A stretch of DNA of 6,356 bases from Clostridiales bacterium (GCA_012522615.1 JAAYKB010000011.1:1-6356); one strand, 5' to 3'; counted from the stretch's first letter, positions 1 to 5,891 are shown. The notes: generated by a model not told the origin, from the sequence alone. Translations and numbers: made by a program.

Positions 1-111
1 ATTTGTTCCGAACTTTTGTGATAATATTAACCAACCGCATATAATAAAACAGCTTTGTTTTAAATCGGGCTGTTTCCGGCTGAAATCGTCAGATTCGGCT
101 ATTTTCGCTGC

Positions 112-138
112 AGGATATCCGAATATCTTCGATATCCT
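112..138. repeat. Perfect 8-bp inverted repeat next to the corA -35
   Basis: AGGATATC (112-119) and GATATCCT (131-138) form a perfect dyad around an 11-bp centre that itself contains AATATC, so the ATATC core occurs three times in 27 bp. The right arm ends two bases before the -35 of the corA promoter, a position typical of a repressor or activator site. No T-run follows, so it does not look like a terminator of an upstream gene. The protein that would bind is unknown. Confidence 0.4.
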
Positions 139-139
139 C

Positions 140-167
140 TTGCAATCTTCTCGTTTTGTGCTATACT
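140..167 (+). promoter_or_regulatory. Sigma-A-type extended -10 promoter of the corA leader transcript
   Basis: TTGCAA (140-145, 4/6 to consensus) is separated by 16 bp from TATACT (162-167, 5/6). The -10 is preceded by TG at 159-160, giving the extended form TGCTATACT. Transcription would start near 174, leaving a leader of about 134 nt before the corA ATG, long enough for the leader ORF and hairpins described below. No better promoter lies between here and corA. Confidence 0.65.
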
Positions 168-202
168 ACATATAGAAAATTCAGCATTTTACGGAGGTGG
201 AT

Positions 203-280
203 ATGGTGAGCCCTGACCCTGCCGGTCGATTATGCCAACAAAAAATAAAATCAAACGGGGCGCATTGTATTCACAGCTGA
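203..280 (+). CDS. Putative 25-codon leader peptide upstream of corA (MgtL-like start)
   Basis: A short ORF starts at ATG 203 and stops at TGA 278-280, 27 nt before corA. It is preceded by GGAGGTG (193-199) with five bases between GGAGG and the ATG, a near-ideal ribosome site and the best in the window. The peptide begins MVSPDPAGRL, continues with a Gln/Lys-rich middle and ends His-Ser. Proline-acidic-proline at residues 4-6 resembles the start of the enterobacterial MgtL leader (MEPDP...). In MgtL that motif destabilises translating ribosomes when Mg2+ is low, and so controls the Mg2+ transporter gene mgtA. Salmonella corA also has a short leader ORF (corL). Its last codons lie in the 5' arm of a hairpin that competes with the corA ribosome-site hairpin. 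That it is translated is well supported by the ribosome site. A Mg2+-sensing role is inference. It could instead be a small protein or a simple coupling ORF. Confidence 0.5.
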   Translation: MVSPDPAGRLCQQKIKSNGAHCIHS

Positions 281-302
281 CACGCCCCGGGAAAGGGGTG
301 TG
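256..302 (+). promoter_or_regulatory. Two mutually exclusive hairpins controlling the corA ribosome site
   Basis: Hairpin A pairs CGGGGCG (256-262) with CGCCCCG (283-289): 7 bp, perfect, 20-nt loop. Hairpin B pairs CACGCCCC (281-288) with GGGGTGTG (295-302): 8 bp with one G-U and a 6-nt loop GGGAAA. Both need 283-288, so only one can form. The 3' arm of B contains the GGGGTG of the corA Shine-Dalgarno (292-300), so B hides the ribosome site and A frees it. The leader ORF runs through the 5' arm of A and stops one base before B begins, so ribosome position on the leader should choose the fold. Neither hairpin has a T-run, which points to translational rather than transcriptional control. The pairings are seen directly; the switching is inferred. 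Confidence 0.5.
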
Positions 303-307
303 CGAAA

Positions 308-1234
308 ATGCTTGCATACTACAAGACAATCAACGGCCGTATCCGTCCGATTGACGAGATGGAGGACGGCTGCTGGATTGATGTTGTCAATCCGGATGAA
401 AAAGAGATTAATTTTCTGATTAACAGCTTTTCACTCGAACCTGATTTCCTCCGTGCCGCCTTGGATGAGGAGGAATCCTCTCGTATTGAAAGCGAAGACG
501 GAAACACGCTTATTATAATCGATACTCCGGTGTGCGAGGTCACCGAAAACGGCGTGACATATTCGACCATGCCGATGGGCATACTTGTTACACAAACCAA
601 TGTAATTACGGTGTCCCTCCGTGAGAATTCAATTATTACCGAATTCACCGAGGGCATCGTGAAGAATGTCCATACGGAATTAAAAACCCAGTTTGTGTTG
701 TTTATAATGCTCCGGGTTGCGACAAGATTCCTGCAGCATCTAAAGCAGATTGATAAAATCTCCATCCAGCTTGAACGCCAGCTTCGCAAATCAATGAAAA
801 ACAAGGAGCTAATCCAGCTTCTTGACCTTCAAAAATCTCTGGTCTACTTCTCGACCTCCCTCAAATCGGACGAAACCACACTTGAAAAGATGATGCGGGG
901 CAGGTATATCAAGCTGTACGAAGACGATCAGGACATTCTCGAGGACGTCCTGATTGAGATCAAGCAGGCCGTCGAGATGTCCAGCATCTATCTGAACATC
1001 CTGTCCGGCACAATGGATGCCTTTGCCTCGGTTATATCCAACAACCTGAATATTGTAATGAAGGTTCTCGCATCCATCACAATCGTAATCTCCATCCCCA
1101 ACATCATCGCGGGCTTTTACGGCATGAACGTCCAAGGCTTGCCGCTGGCCCAGTATTTCTGGTTCCCAATCGTGATATCCTTTGCCCTCATGGGCGTAGT
1201 CGGGTATTTACTGCACCGCAAAGATATGCTTTAA
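308..1234 (+). CDS. corA: CorA-family Mg2+/divalent cation transporter
   Basis: This is a CorA-type inner-membrane transporter of 308 residues, a usual length for the family. CorA proteins form pentamers that let Mg2+ (sometimes Co2+ or Ni2+) into the cell down its gradient. The large N-terminal part (about 1-245) is the cytoplasmic domain, with a long charged helical stretch around 140-245. The hallmark YGMN motif lies at 271-274, directly after the first membrane helix (about 251-270). A second helix spans about 283-302, followed by a short basic end (HRKDML). The ATG at 308 is supported by AAAGGGGTG (292-300), nine bases upstream of it, though that site is inside a hairpin. The gene stands alone between its own promoter and terminator. 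Family assignment is very secure; Mg2+ as main substrate is inferred from the family. Confidence 0.95.
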   Translation: MLAYYKTINGRIRPIDEMEDGCWIDVVNPDEKEINFLINSFSLEPDFLRAALDEEESSRIESEDGNTLIIIDTPVCEVTENGVTYSTMPMGILVTQTNVITVSLRENSIITEFTEGIVKNVHTELKTQFVLFIMLRVATRFLQHLKQIDKISIQLERQLRKSMKNKELIQLLDLQKSLVYFSTSLKSDETTLEKMMRGRYIKLYEDDQDILEDVLIEIKQAVEMSSIYLNILSGTMDAFASVISNNLNIVMKVLASITIVISIPNIIAGFYGMNVQGLPLAQYFWFPIVISFALMGVVGYLLHRKDML

Positions 1235-1239
1235 ACCGC

Positions 1240-1278
1240 CGTATCCGTCCCCTTATCACAGGGAACGGATATGTTTTT
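1240..1278 (+). terminator. Intrinsic terminator after corA
   Basis: The arms 1240-1252 and 1261-1273 pair over 13 positions with one C-A mismatch and one G-U, around the loop TTATCACA. A run of five T follows directly (1274-1278). It lies five bases past the corA stop. The udp start is only 34 bp further on, leaving little room for a separate promoter, so udp may depend on read-through or on a weak promoter overlapping the stem. Confidence 0.75.
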
Positions 1279-1311
1279 ATACGAAATTAAGGGCAGAAAG
1301 GACGAAGCAGG

Positions 1312-2082
1312 TTGGATTTTAATGAAAAAGTCATGTTCCATATCGGGCTTACACCCGAACAGGGGGCCGAATATGCAATCCTGACGGGCGATCCCGGACG
1401 GGTGGAAAGCATTGCGCGTTTATTGGACGAGCCTGCCTTCCTCGCCAGCAAGCGCGAATATACGAGTTGGTCAGGCCAAATCTCGGGCAGGCGCGTCCTT
1501 GTAATCTCTCATGGTATCGGCGGACCCTCGACCGCCATCTGCGTCGAAGAGCTTGCAAGATGCGGGGTTAGCACCATGATAAGGGTGGGCACCTGCGGCG
1601 GCATGGCGATTGATGTCTGCGGCGGCGATTTGGTAATATCAAACGCCGCTATCCGGCAGGAGGGCACCTCGCAGGAATACCTGCCCCTCCCCTTCCCCGC
1701 CGTATCGGATTTCGGCGTCACATCGGCATTGGCAGCCGCCGCCCGTCAAACCGGACAAAAGGTTCATATCGGAGTTGTACAATGCAAGGATTCCTTTTAC
1801 GGGCAGCACAGGCCCGAGGATTCGCCGGTTTCCTATCAGCTTAAAAACCAGTGGCAAGCCTATATACAGGGCGGCTGTCTGGCTTCCGAAATGGAAAGCG
1901 CCGCCTTGTTTATCACGGCGGCAGCCCGCGGTATCCGTGCCGGATGCATACTTCATGTCATATGGAATCAAGAGCGCGAAGCAGCCGGCTTGCCCAACAC
2001 GCCGGTACATGACACTTCAAAGGCGGCAACAGCCGCAGTAAACGCAATCAAGCTGCTTATTAAAGAAAGCGAACAATTATAA
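1312..2082 (+). CDS. udp: Uridine phosphorylase
   Basis: This cytoplasmic enzyme splits uridine with phosphate into uracil and ribose 1-phosphate for pyrimidine salvage. The 256-residue length and motif order match E. coli Udp (NP-I nucleoside phosphorylase family). The N-terminal FHIGLT leads to GDPGR at 26-30 (phosphate site). R48 sits in the SKREYTSW segment and GIGGPST is at 68-74. RVGTCGG (91-97) carries the phosphate-binding Arg91 and Thr94. Q165 and R167 sit where the uracil-recognising Gln/Arg pair lies. SEMES at 192-196 holds the ribose-binding Met and Glu. The start is TTG at 1312, nine bases after AGAAAGGA (1295-1302). The next in-frame ATG (1333) would cut into the conserved FHIGLT strand. 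It is followed by its own terminator. No pathway link to its neighbours is visible. Confidence 0.93.
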   Translation: MDFNEKVMFHIGLTPEQGAEYAILTGDPGRVESIARLLDEPAFLASKREYTSWSGQISGRRVLVISHGIGGPSTAICVEELARCGVSTMIRVGTCGGMAIDVCGGDLVISNAAIRQEGTSQEYLPLPFPAVSDFGVTSALAAAARQTGQKVHIGVVQCKDSFYGQHRPEDSPVSYQLKNQWQAYIQGGCLASEMESAALFITAAARGIRAGCILHVIWNQEREAAGLPNTPVHDTSKAATAAVNAIKLLIKESEQL

Positions 2083-2098
2083 GATACGACACACCCGA

Positions 2099-2140
2099 AA
2101 GCGGCAGCCATTTTCCGGCTGCCGCTTAAATTTTATTCTT
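2099..2140 (+). terminator. Intrinsic terminator after uridine phosphorylase
   Basis: GCGGCAGCC (2101-2109) pairs perfectly with GGCTGCCGC (2117-2125) around a 7-nt loop. Two further A-T pairs at the base give an 11-bp stem. The following TTAAATTTTATTCTT is T-rich although interrupted by A. It begins about 17 bp after the stop codon and separates udp from the two-component operon. Confidence 0.85.
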
Positions 2141-2164
2141 GCGGATTCATGTAGTCAAATGTTA

Positions 2165-2193
2165 TTGTTAAATTTATTTTGCCTATTTATAAA
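2165..2193 (+). promoter_or_regulatory. Sigma-A-type promoter of the two-component operon
   Basis: TTGTTA (2165-2170, 4/6) and TATAAA (2188-2193, 5/6) are spaced by exactly 17 bp in an AT-rich stretch just after the udp terminator. Transcription would begin near 2200. This argues against translation from the in-frame ATG at 2159, which lies upstream of the promoter. Confidence 0.6.
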
Positions 2194-2231
2194 AGACATG
2201 ATAAACTGTAAGAGTCAAGGGAATATATGGG

Positions 2232-2238
2232 AAAGGGG
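2232..2238 (+). promoter_or_regulatory. Ribosome site that favours a TTG start for the histidine kinase
   Basis: AAAGGGG ends one base before the in-frame ATG at 2240, too close to serve it, but seven bases before the in-frame TTG at 2246, which is ideal spacing. The kinase therefore probably starts at TTG 2246, as uridine phosphorylase does at TTG 1312. ATG 2240 remains possible and changes only two residues. Confidence 0.55.
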
Positions 2239-2245
2239 TATGTTT

Positions 2246-3337
2246 TTGAAGGCGATTGAGGACAAGCTTCTACTCCTTTTGTGCGGCTGCATTCTGATGA
2301 TGACACAGTCTCTTACGGTTTATTCCGTCGTTTCGCTGCTGGTCTGCATAACCGTCAGCGCGCTTGCGGGTGTATATACCGAGCGGAAATATGTTTACAC
2401 CCTTGCAACCATATACACTTTTTTATGTATATATCGAACCGAATTCACCGGTTTCCTTCCCCTTGTCCTTTACGATGTATTTGTATGCGGTATTTCGGTC
2501 TATACCGCGGCTGTTATGCTTCCGCTTGCCGCCGCCTCCCTTCTTGTTTCCGGGATTTCGATAAACACCGCTTTTATACTGGTATTTATTCTGCTGTCCT
2601 ATTTTTTATATCGCCGCGCCGTAATGCTGGAACGCATCAGAAACGAGCTTGTTCGGCAGAGGGACAGCGGGAAGGAAACCGCAATGCTGCTGGAAAGCAA
2701 AAACATGGAGCTTATGGAAAAGCAGGACGTTGAAATCAGGCTTGCCACCCTTGCAGAGCGCAACCGTATTGCCCGAGAGATACACGATAATGTCGGTCAC
2801 ATGCTGTCGCGCTCAATTCTGCAGGTCGGGGCTATGATTACCGTCAATAAGGACGCTGCCGCAGGCGAGTCGCTCAACCGTTTGAAGGATACCCTGTCCC
2901 ATGCCATGGACAGCATACGCCAAAGCGTTCATGACCTGCATAACGAGTCGATTGACCTCAATGTGCAGGTTAAAGCGCTTATCAGGGATTTTTCCTTTTG
3001 CCCCGTCCAGCTTGATTACGATATCGATGGAATGATGGACAGCGGGCTTAAATACGCCCTTCTCTCAATAATACGCGAGGCCCTGTCAAATATAGCAAGA
3101 CATTCGGACGCAACCCGGGCAAGCATAACCTTAAGGGAGCATCCGGGATTTTACCAGCTTATTATTCAGGATAACGGACAGGGAGCAACACAGACGCGGG
3201 GCGGTATGGGATTGAACAGTATGTCGGAGAGGGTGACGTCCTTTGACGGCAACATACATATTGACAGCCGGAACGGTTTCAAGATATTTATTTCAATTCC
3301 AAAAAAGCAACCGTTGAGCGAAAGGAGCGATTCATAA
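2246..3337 (+). CDS. Membrane sensor histidine kinase, NarL/DesK type (HisKA_3)
   Basis: This is the sensor half of a two-component system. It phosphorylates itself on His and passes the phosphate to the regulator encoded next. From TTG 2246 it has 363 residues. About six hydrophobic segments fill 7-122 with no large external domain, suggesting it senses the membrane or a small ligand there. A charged helical linker (about 123-171) follows. The HisKA_3 dimerisation domain has the ERNRIAREIHDNVGH motif with phospho-accepting His180. The HATPase_c domain shows the N-box around REALSNIARH (Asn282), the DNGQG ATP-lid box (309-313) and GMGLNSM (320-326). All catalytic motifs look intact. An upstream in-frame ATG at 2159 would add 29 residues but has no ribosome site and precedes the promoter. 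The signal is unknown, and no transporter or target gene adjoins the pair to hint at it. Confidence 0.9.
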   Translation: MKAIEDKLLLLLCGCILMMTQSLTVYSVVSLLVCITVSALAGVYTERKYVYTLATIYTFLCIYRTEFTGFLPLVLYDVFVCGISVYTAAVMLPLAAASLLVSGISINTAFILVFILLSYFLYRRAVMLERIRNELVRQRDSGKETAMLLESKNMELMEKQDVEIRLATLAERNRIAREIHDNVGHMLSRSILQVGAMITVNKDAAAGESLNRLKDTLSHAMDSIRQSVHDLHNESIDLNVQVKALIRDFSFCPVQLDYDIDGMMDSGLKYALLSIIREALSNIARHSDATRASITLREHPGFYQLIIQDNGQGATQTRGGMGLNSMSERVTSFDGNIHIDSRNGFKIFISIPKKQPLSERSDS

Positions 3338-3961
3338 ATGAGGGTTCTCATTGTAGATGATGACCGTCTGGTATGCGAATCACTGAAGATTATACTCCAG
3401 GCCGACCCGGAAATAGAGGTAGCGGGTACCGGGGGAGGCGGGCGCGAGGCGGTTGAGCTTTTTAAAAAGCTGATGCCGGATGTTTTGTTAATGGATATAA
3501 GGATGGAAGGTATGACCGGCCTTGAAGCCGGAGAGCAAATCCTTGCCGAAATGCCCGATGCAAGGATACTCTATCTCACCACATTCTCTGATGATGAGTA
3601 TATCATAAAAGCCCTGCGAATCGGGGCAAAGGGATACCTGTTAAAGCAGAAGTTTGACAATATTGCTCCCGCCCTCAAAGCGGTGTATTCCGGTCAAAGT
3701 GTTTTTGGAAGCGAAATAGTAACCCGGCTTCCCAAACTTATGCAGAATTCTCAAAATACCGATTATGAGAGCTACGGAATAAGCGGCAAGGAGCAAGAGA
3801 TTATAGCTTTGGTCGCCAAGGGTATGAACAACCGCGAAATTGCCGAAAGCCTGTTCCTCAGCGAGGGCACAGTCAGGAATTATCTAAGCTCTATTTTGGA
3901 TAAACTGGACCTCCGCGACCGAACACAGCTTGCCGTATTTTATTTTAATCATTTAGCATAG
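3338..3961 (+). CDS. Response regulator, NarL/FixJ (LuxR-type HTH) family
   Basis: This is the DNA-binding partner of the preceding kinase. It has 207 residues in two domains. The receiver domain (about 1-118) has acidic residues D7-D9, phospho-acceptor Asp53 in LLMDIRM, Thr81-Thr82 and Lys103 in GYLLK, so the phosphorylation site is complete. The LuxR-type helix-turn-helix (about 146-205) shows SGKEQEIIALVAKGMNNREI and SEGTVRNYLSSILDKL. AAAGGAG (3321-3327), ten bases upstream, supports the ATG. The kinase stop TAA and this ATG are directly adjacent (TAAATG), so the two are co-transcribed and probably translationally coupled. Target genes are not evident. No strong terminator follows; only an AT-rich weak hairpin is seen near 3985-4006. 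Confidence 0.94.
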   Translation: MRVLIVDDDRLVCESLKIILQADPEIEVAGTGGGGREAVELFKKLMPDVLLMDIRMEGMTGLEAGEQILAEMPDARILYLTTFSDDEYIIKALRIGAKGYLLKQKFDNIAPALKAVYSGQSVFGSEIVTRLPKLMQNSQNTDYESYGISGKEQEIIALVAKGMNNREIAESLFLSEGTVRNYLSSILDKLDLRDRTQLAVFYFNHLA

Positions 3962-4070
3962 TATTATATTACAGAGCATTATAAACAATGAAATAATTAT
4001 TATTGTTGTAAGTTTAGCCAAAAACTACATACGTATCGCAAAAAATATTTAAGAAACTTTACAAAATAAC

Positions 4071-4099
4071 TTGAAATAATTTCACTTAATTGATAAAAT
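4071..4099 (+). promoter_or_regulatory. Near-consensus promoter of glgA
   Basis: TTGAAA (4071-4076, 5/6) and TAAAAT (4094-4099, 5/6) have 17-bp spacing, with TG at 4091-4092 giving an extended -10. Transcription would start near 4106. A second, overlapping candidate is TTGATA (4090-4095) with TATATA (4113-4118), also 17 bp apart. The first is the strongest promoter match in the gap and implies a glgA leader of about 340 nt. Confidence 0.6.
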
Positions 4100-4115
4100 A
4101 TATTATAAAATATAT

Positions 4116-4135
4116 ATATTATTGCATATTATTGC
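4116..4135. repeat. Two tandem copies of a 10-bp unit near the glgA transcription start
   Basis: ATATTATTGC occurs twice back to back (4116-4125 and 4126-4135), followed by AT. The one-helical-turn period just downstream of the presumed start site would suit a protein bound on one face of the DNA, but simple AT-rich slippage is equally possible. Confidence 0.5.
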
Positions 4136-4279
4136 ATTGTGAATTTTCCGTAACTTAACAACAGAATATCTTCCTTAAAAATAAGTTTACTTTCACCGAA
4201 ATATGATTGGTATCTGATCGGTAAAGGGTGTGATAGTTTTTTACATTTCAAAAATATGTGAATTATGGCTTAGATTGTC

Positions 4280-4315
4280 CGATAAATAATATAGAGATAT
4301 TTTTGCTTTTTATCG
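4280..4315 (+). promoter_or_regulatory. Two-tier hairpin in the glgA leader
   Basis: CGATAAA (4280-4286) pairs with TTTATCG (4309-4315). Inside it AATAT (4288-4292) pairs with ATATT (4297-4301) around the loop AGAG. This gives a 12-bp compound stem with a small internal bulge. In such AT-rich DNA some pairing is expected by chance, so its role is uncertain. Confidence 0.35.
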
Positions 4316-4383
4316 AGATTTTACCGAAACATTTCATATTGAGTTTTGAGCAAGGATTAACCTGCTTAAATCATAAACTTGAA

Positions 4384-4445
4384 AAATCCATTGGATACTT
4401 CTTTTTGCAGCATAATGGATTTGTCCGTCGAAAGGAGCCATCCAA
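4384..4445 (+). promoter_or_regulatory. Interlocking ATCC/GGAT inverted repeats around the glgA ribosome site
   Basis: AAATCCAT (4384-4391) pairs perfectly with ATGGATTT (4415-4422). In the loop, TTGGAT (4391-4396) can pair with ATCCAA (4440-4445), which lies between the Shine-Dalgarno AAAGGAG (4431-4437) and the ATG at 4449. Together these give a pseudoknot-like layout spanning the ribosome site. A simple local hairpin ATCCA-T-TGGAT (4386-4396) is an alternative. The pairings are seen; a role in translational control is inferred. Confidence 0.35.
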
Positions 4446-4448
4446 CCC

Positions 4449-5891
4449 ATGAAGATCTTATATGCAACCAGTGAGGCTCTCCCTTTTGCTGCTTCGGGGG
4501 GCTTGGCTGACGTGGCCGGTTCCCTGCCGCATGCACTACGCGTCAGGCTGATAGGATGCCGCGTTGTCATGCCGTTATATCAGGATATACCGCAAGAATT
4601 AAAAGAGAAAATGACCTTTCTAACAAGCCTTTCGGTTCCGGTCGCATGGAGAAGGCAGTATTGCGGCGTTTTTGAAACGCGATATAACGGAGTCATATAT
4701 TACTTGCTTGATAATCAGTATTATTTCAAACGTCCGGGACTTTACGGGCATTATGACGATGCTGAACGTTTTGCGTTTTTTTCCCGTGCCGTGCTTGAAA
4801 TACTGGCTTACATCGACTTTAAGCCCGATATTATTCATGCCAACGACTGGCGAACGGCGCTTGTTCCTGTCTACTATAACCTGTTTTTCAGATGGCGCGA
4901 GGGCTATGAAAACATAAAAACCGTTTACACCATCCATAACATACAGTATCAAGGAAAATACGGGCTTGAAATCCTTGAGGATGTTTTCGGAATCCCGCCC
5001 GAAGCCAGCGCGGTTGTTGAGCTTGACGGGGTAATAAACCTGATGAAAGGCGGAATCGAAGCTGCCGATTGTGTTACAACTGCTAGCCCGACCTATGCTA
5101 AGGAAATTTTAGACCCGTGGTTCTCACACGGTCTGGATGACATACTCAAAATGAGAGAATGGAAGCTGCACGGTATTCTCAACGGTATAGATACCGATGT
5201 CAATAACCCCGAAAGTGATTCCATGATTTGGGCAAATTATTCTGCCGACGATCCGTCCGGAAAGGCAGAAAATAAGAAAAGGCTGCAGGAAAGGTTGGGT
5301 CTGCCCCAAAACGTCGACCTTCCTATCCTGTCCATGGTCACACGTCTTGTACCCTACAAAGGAATCGATCTTGTAAAATCCTCGCTTGAAAAACTCCTTA
5401 AGGAGGATGTTCAGTTTGTCCTGCTTGGTTCGGGAGATTGGCTCTATGAAAACTTTTTCAGGGAAATGCAGTCACGGTATCCCACAAAAATGAGCTACAA
5501 CCATGGTTATACACCCGAATTGGCACATAAGATTTACGCAGGCTCCGATATTCTTCTTGTACCGTCAAAAAGCGAGCCGTGCGGAACATCACAGATGATT
5601 GCATGCCGCTACGGCACTGTTCCGGTAGTACGGGAAACCGGCGGATTAAAGGACAGTATCTCGGACTGTAAAGACGAAAGAGGAATAGGCTTTACATTTA
5701 AATCATATAATGATGAAGACATGATGAACACTATCCGATGCGCGCTCAATGCATATGAAGATAAACAGTATTGGGCAGCATTGATGGGCAGATGTATGAA
5801 GGCGGATTTCAGCTGGGGACAATCGGCAAATAAATATATCAAGCTGTACCGCTCGTTGCTTAAAACCACAAGCTCCAAGGATTCAGATTGA
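4449..5891 (+). CDS. glgA: Glycogen synthase (ADP-glucose type, GT5)
   Basis: This cytoplasmic enzyme moves glucose from ADP-glucose onto the end of an alpha-1,4-glucan chain. Its 480 residues match bacterial GlgA (about 477). The N-terminal Rossmann domain (about 1-240) shows SGGLADVAGSLP at 16-27, HANDWRTALVP (130-140), TIHNIQYQGKYG (161-172) and SPTYAKEI (213-220). GILNGID (242-248) leads into the C-terminal domain. That domain has TRLVPYKGIDLV (298-309, with Arg299 and Lys304), SEPCGTSQ with Glu376, and RYGTVPVVRETGGLKD (387-402). The lysine of the usual KTGGL signature is alanine here (Ala15). The ribosome site AAAGGAG (4431-4437) lies 11 bases before the ATG. No glgC or glgD is in the window, so this is a stand-alone or second glgA copy. 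No clear terminator follows the gene. Family identity is secure. Confidence 0.95.
   Translation: MKILYATSEALPFAASGGLADVAGSLPHALRVRLIGCRVVMPLYQDIPQELKEKMTFLTSLSVPVAWRRQYCGVFETRYNGVIYYLLDNQYYFKRPGLYGHYDDAERFAFFSRAVLEILAYIDFKPDIIHANDWRTALVPVYYNLFFRWREGYENIKTVYTIHNIQYQGKYGLEILEDVFGIPPEASAVVELDGVINLMKGGIEAADCVTTASPTYAKEILDPWFSHGLDDILKMREWKLHGILNGIDTDVNNPESDSMIWANYSADDPSGKAENKKRLQERLGLPQNVDLPILSMVTRLVPYKGIDLVKSSLEKLLKEDVQFVLLGSGDWLYENFFREMQSRYPTKMSYNHGYTPELAHKIYAGSDILLVPSKSEPCGTSQMIACRYGTVPVVRETGGLKDSISDCKDERGIGFTFKSYNDEDMMNTIRCALNAYEDKQYWAALMGRCMKADFSWGQSANKYIKLYRSLLKTTSSKDSD

Larger units (their letters stand above)
3962..4448. other. 487-bp AT-rich intergenic region with the glgA promoter and leader
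   Basis: No protein gene is supported here. The stretch is much richer in A and T than the flanking genes. It holds the palindrome ATACGTAT (4029-4036), a near-consensus promoter (4071-4099) and a tandem 10-bp repeat (4116-4135). A roughly 340-nt presumed 5' leader of glgA follows, with several hairpins. An imperfect stem ACCGA/TCGGT (4195-4199 with 4218-4222, extended by further pairs) is followed by six T at 4237-4242, but the T-run sits about nine bases past the stem, so it is at best a poor terminator. A further small hairpin, AGC(A)AGG/CCTGCT, lies at 4349-4366. No known riboswitch class was recognised. Confidence 0.6.

Noticed and set aside
47..75. AAACAGC/GCTGTTT inverted repeat as terminator of an upstream gene
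   Set aside because: It has a 15-nt loop and no following T-run; it is probably incidental.
174..307. Known Mg2+ riboswitch (M-box) or Mn2+ (yybP-ykoY) riboswitch upstream of corA
   Set aside because: The leader of about 134 nt is short for an M-box, and I could not find the conserved core segments of either class. The leader-ORF/hairpin model explains the sequence better.
319..804. Long minus-strand open frame inside corA
   Set aside because: It is a shadow of a clear CorA coding sequence, with no ribosome site or recognisable domain.
3985..4006. AT-rich hairpin after the response regulator as a terminator
   Set aside because: The stem is only ACAAT/ATTGT with weak inner pairing and no proper T-run. 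It is too weak to call.
4258..4452. 64-codon open frame overlapping the glgA start by ATGA
   Set aside because: The four-base overlap looks like translational coupling, but the start is GTG with no ribosome site. The composition follows the AT-rich intergenic DNA, and no domain is recognisable.
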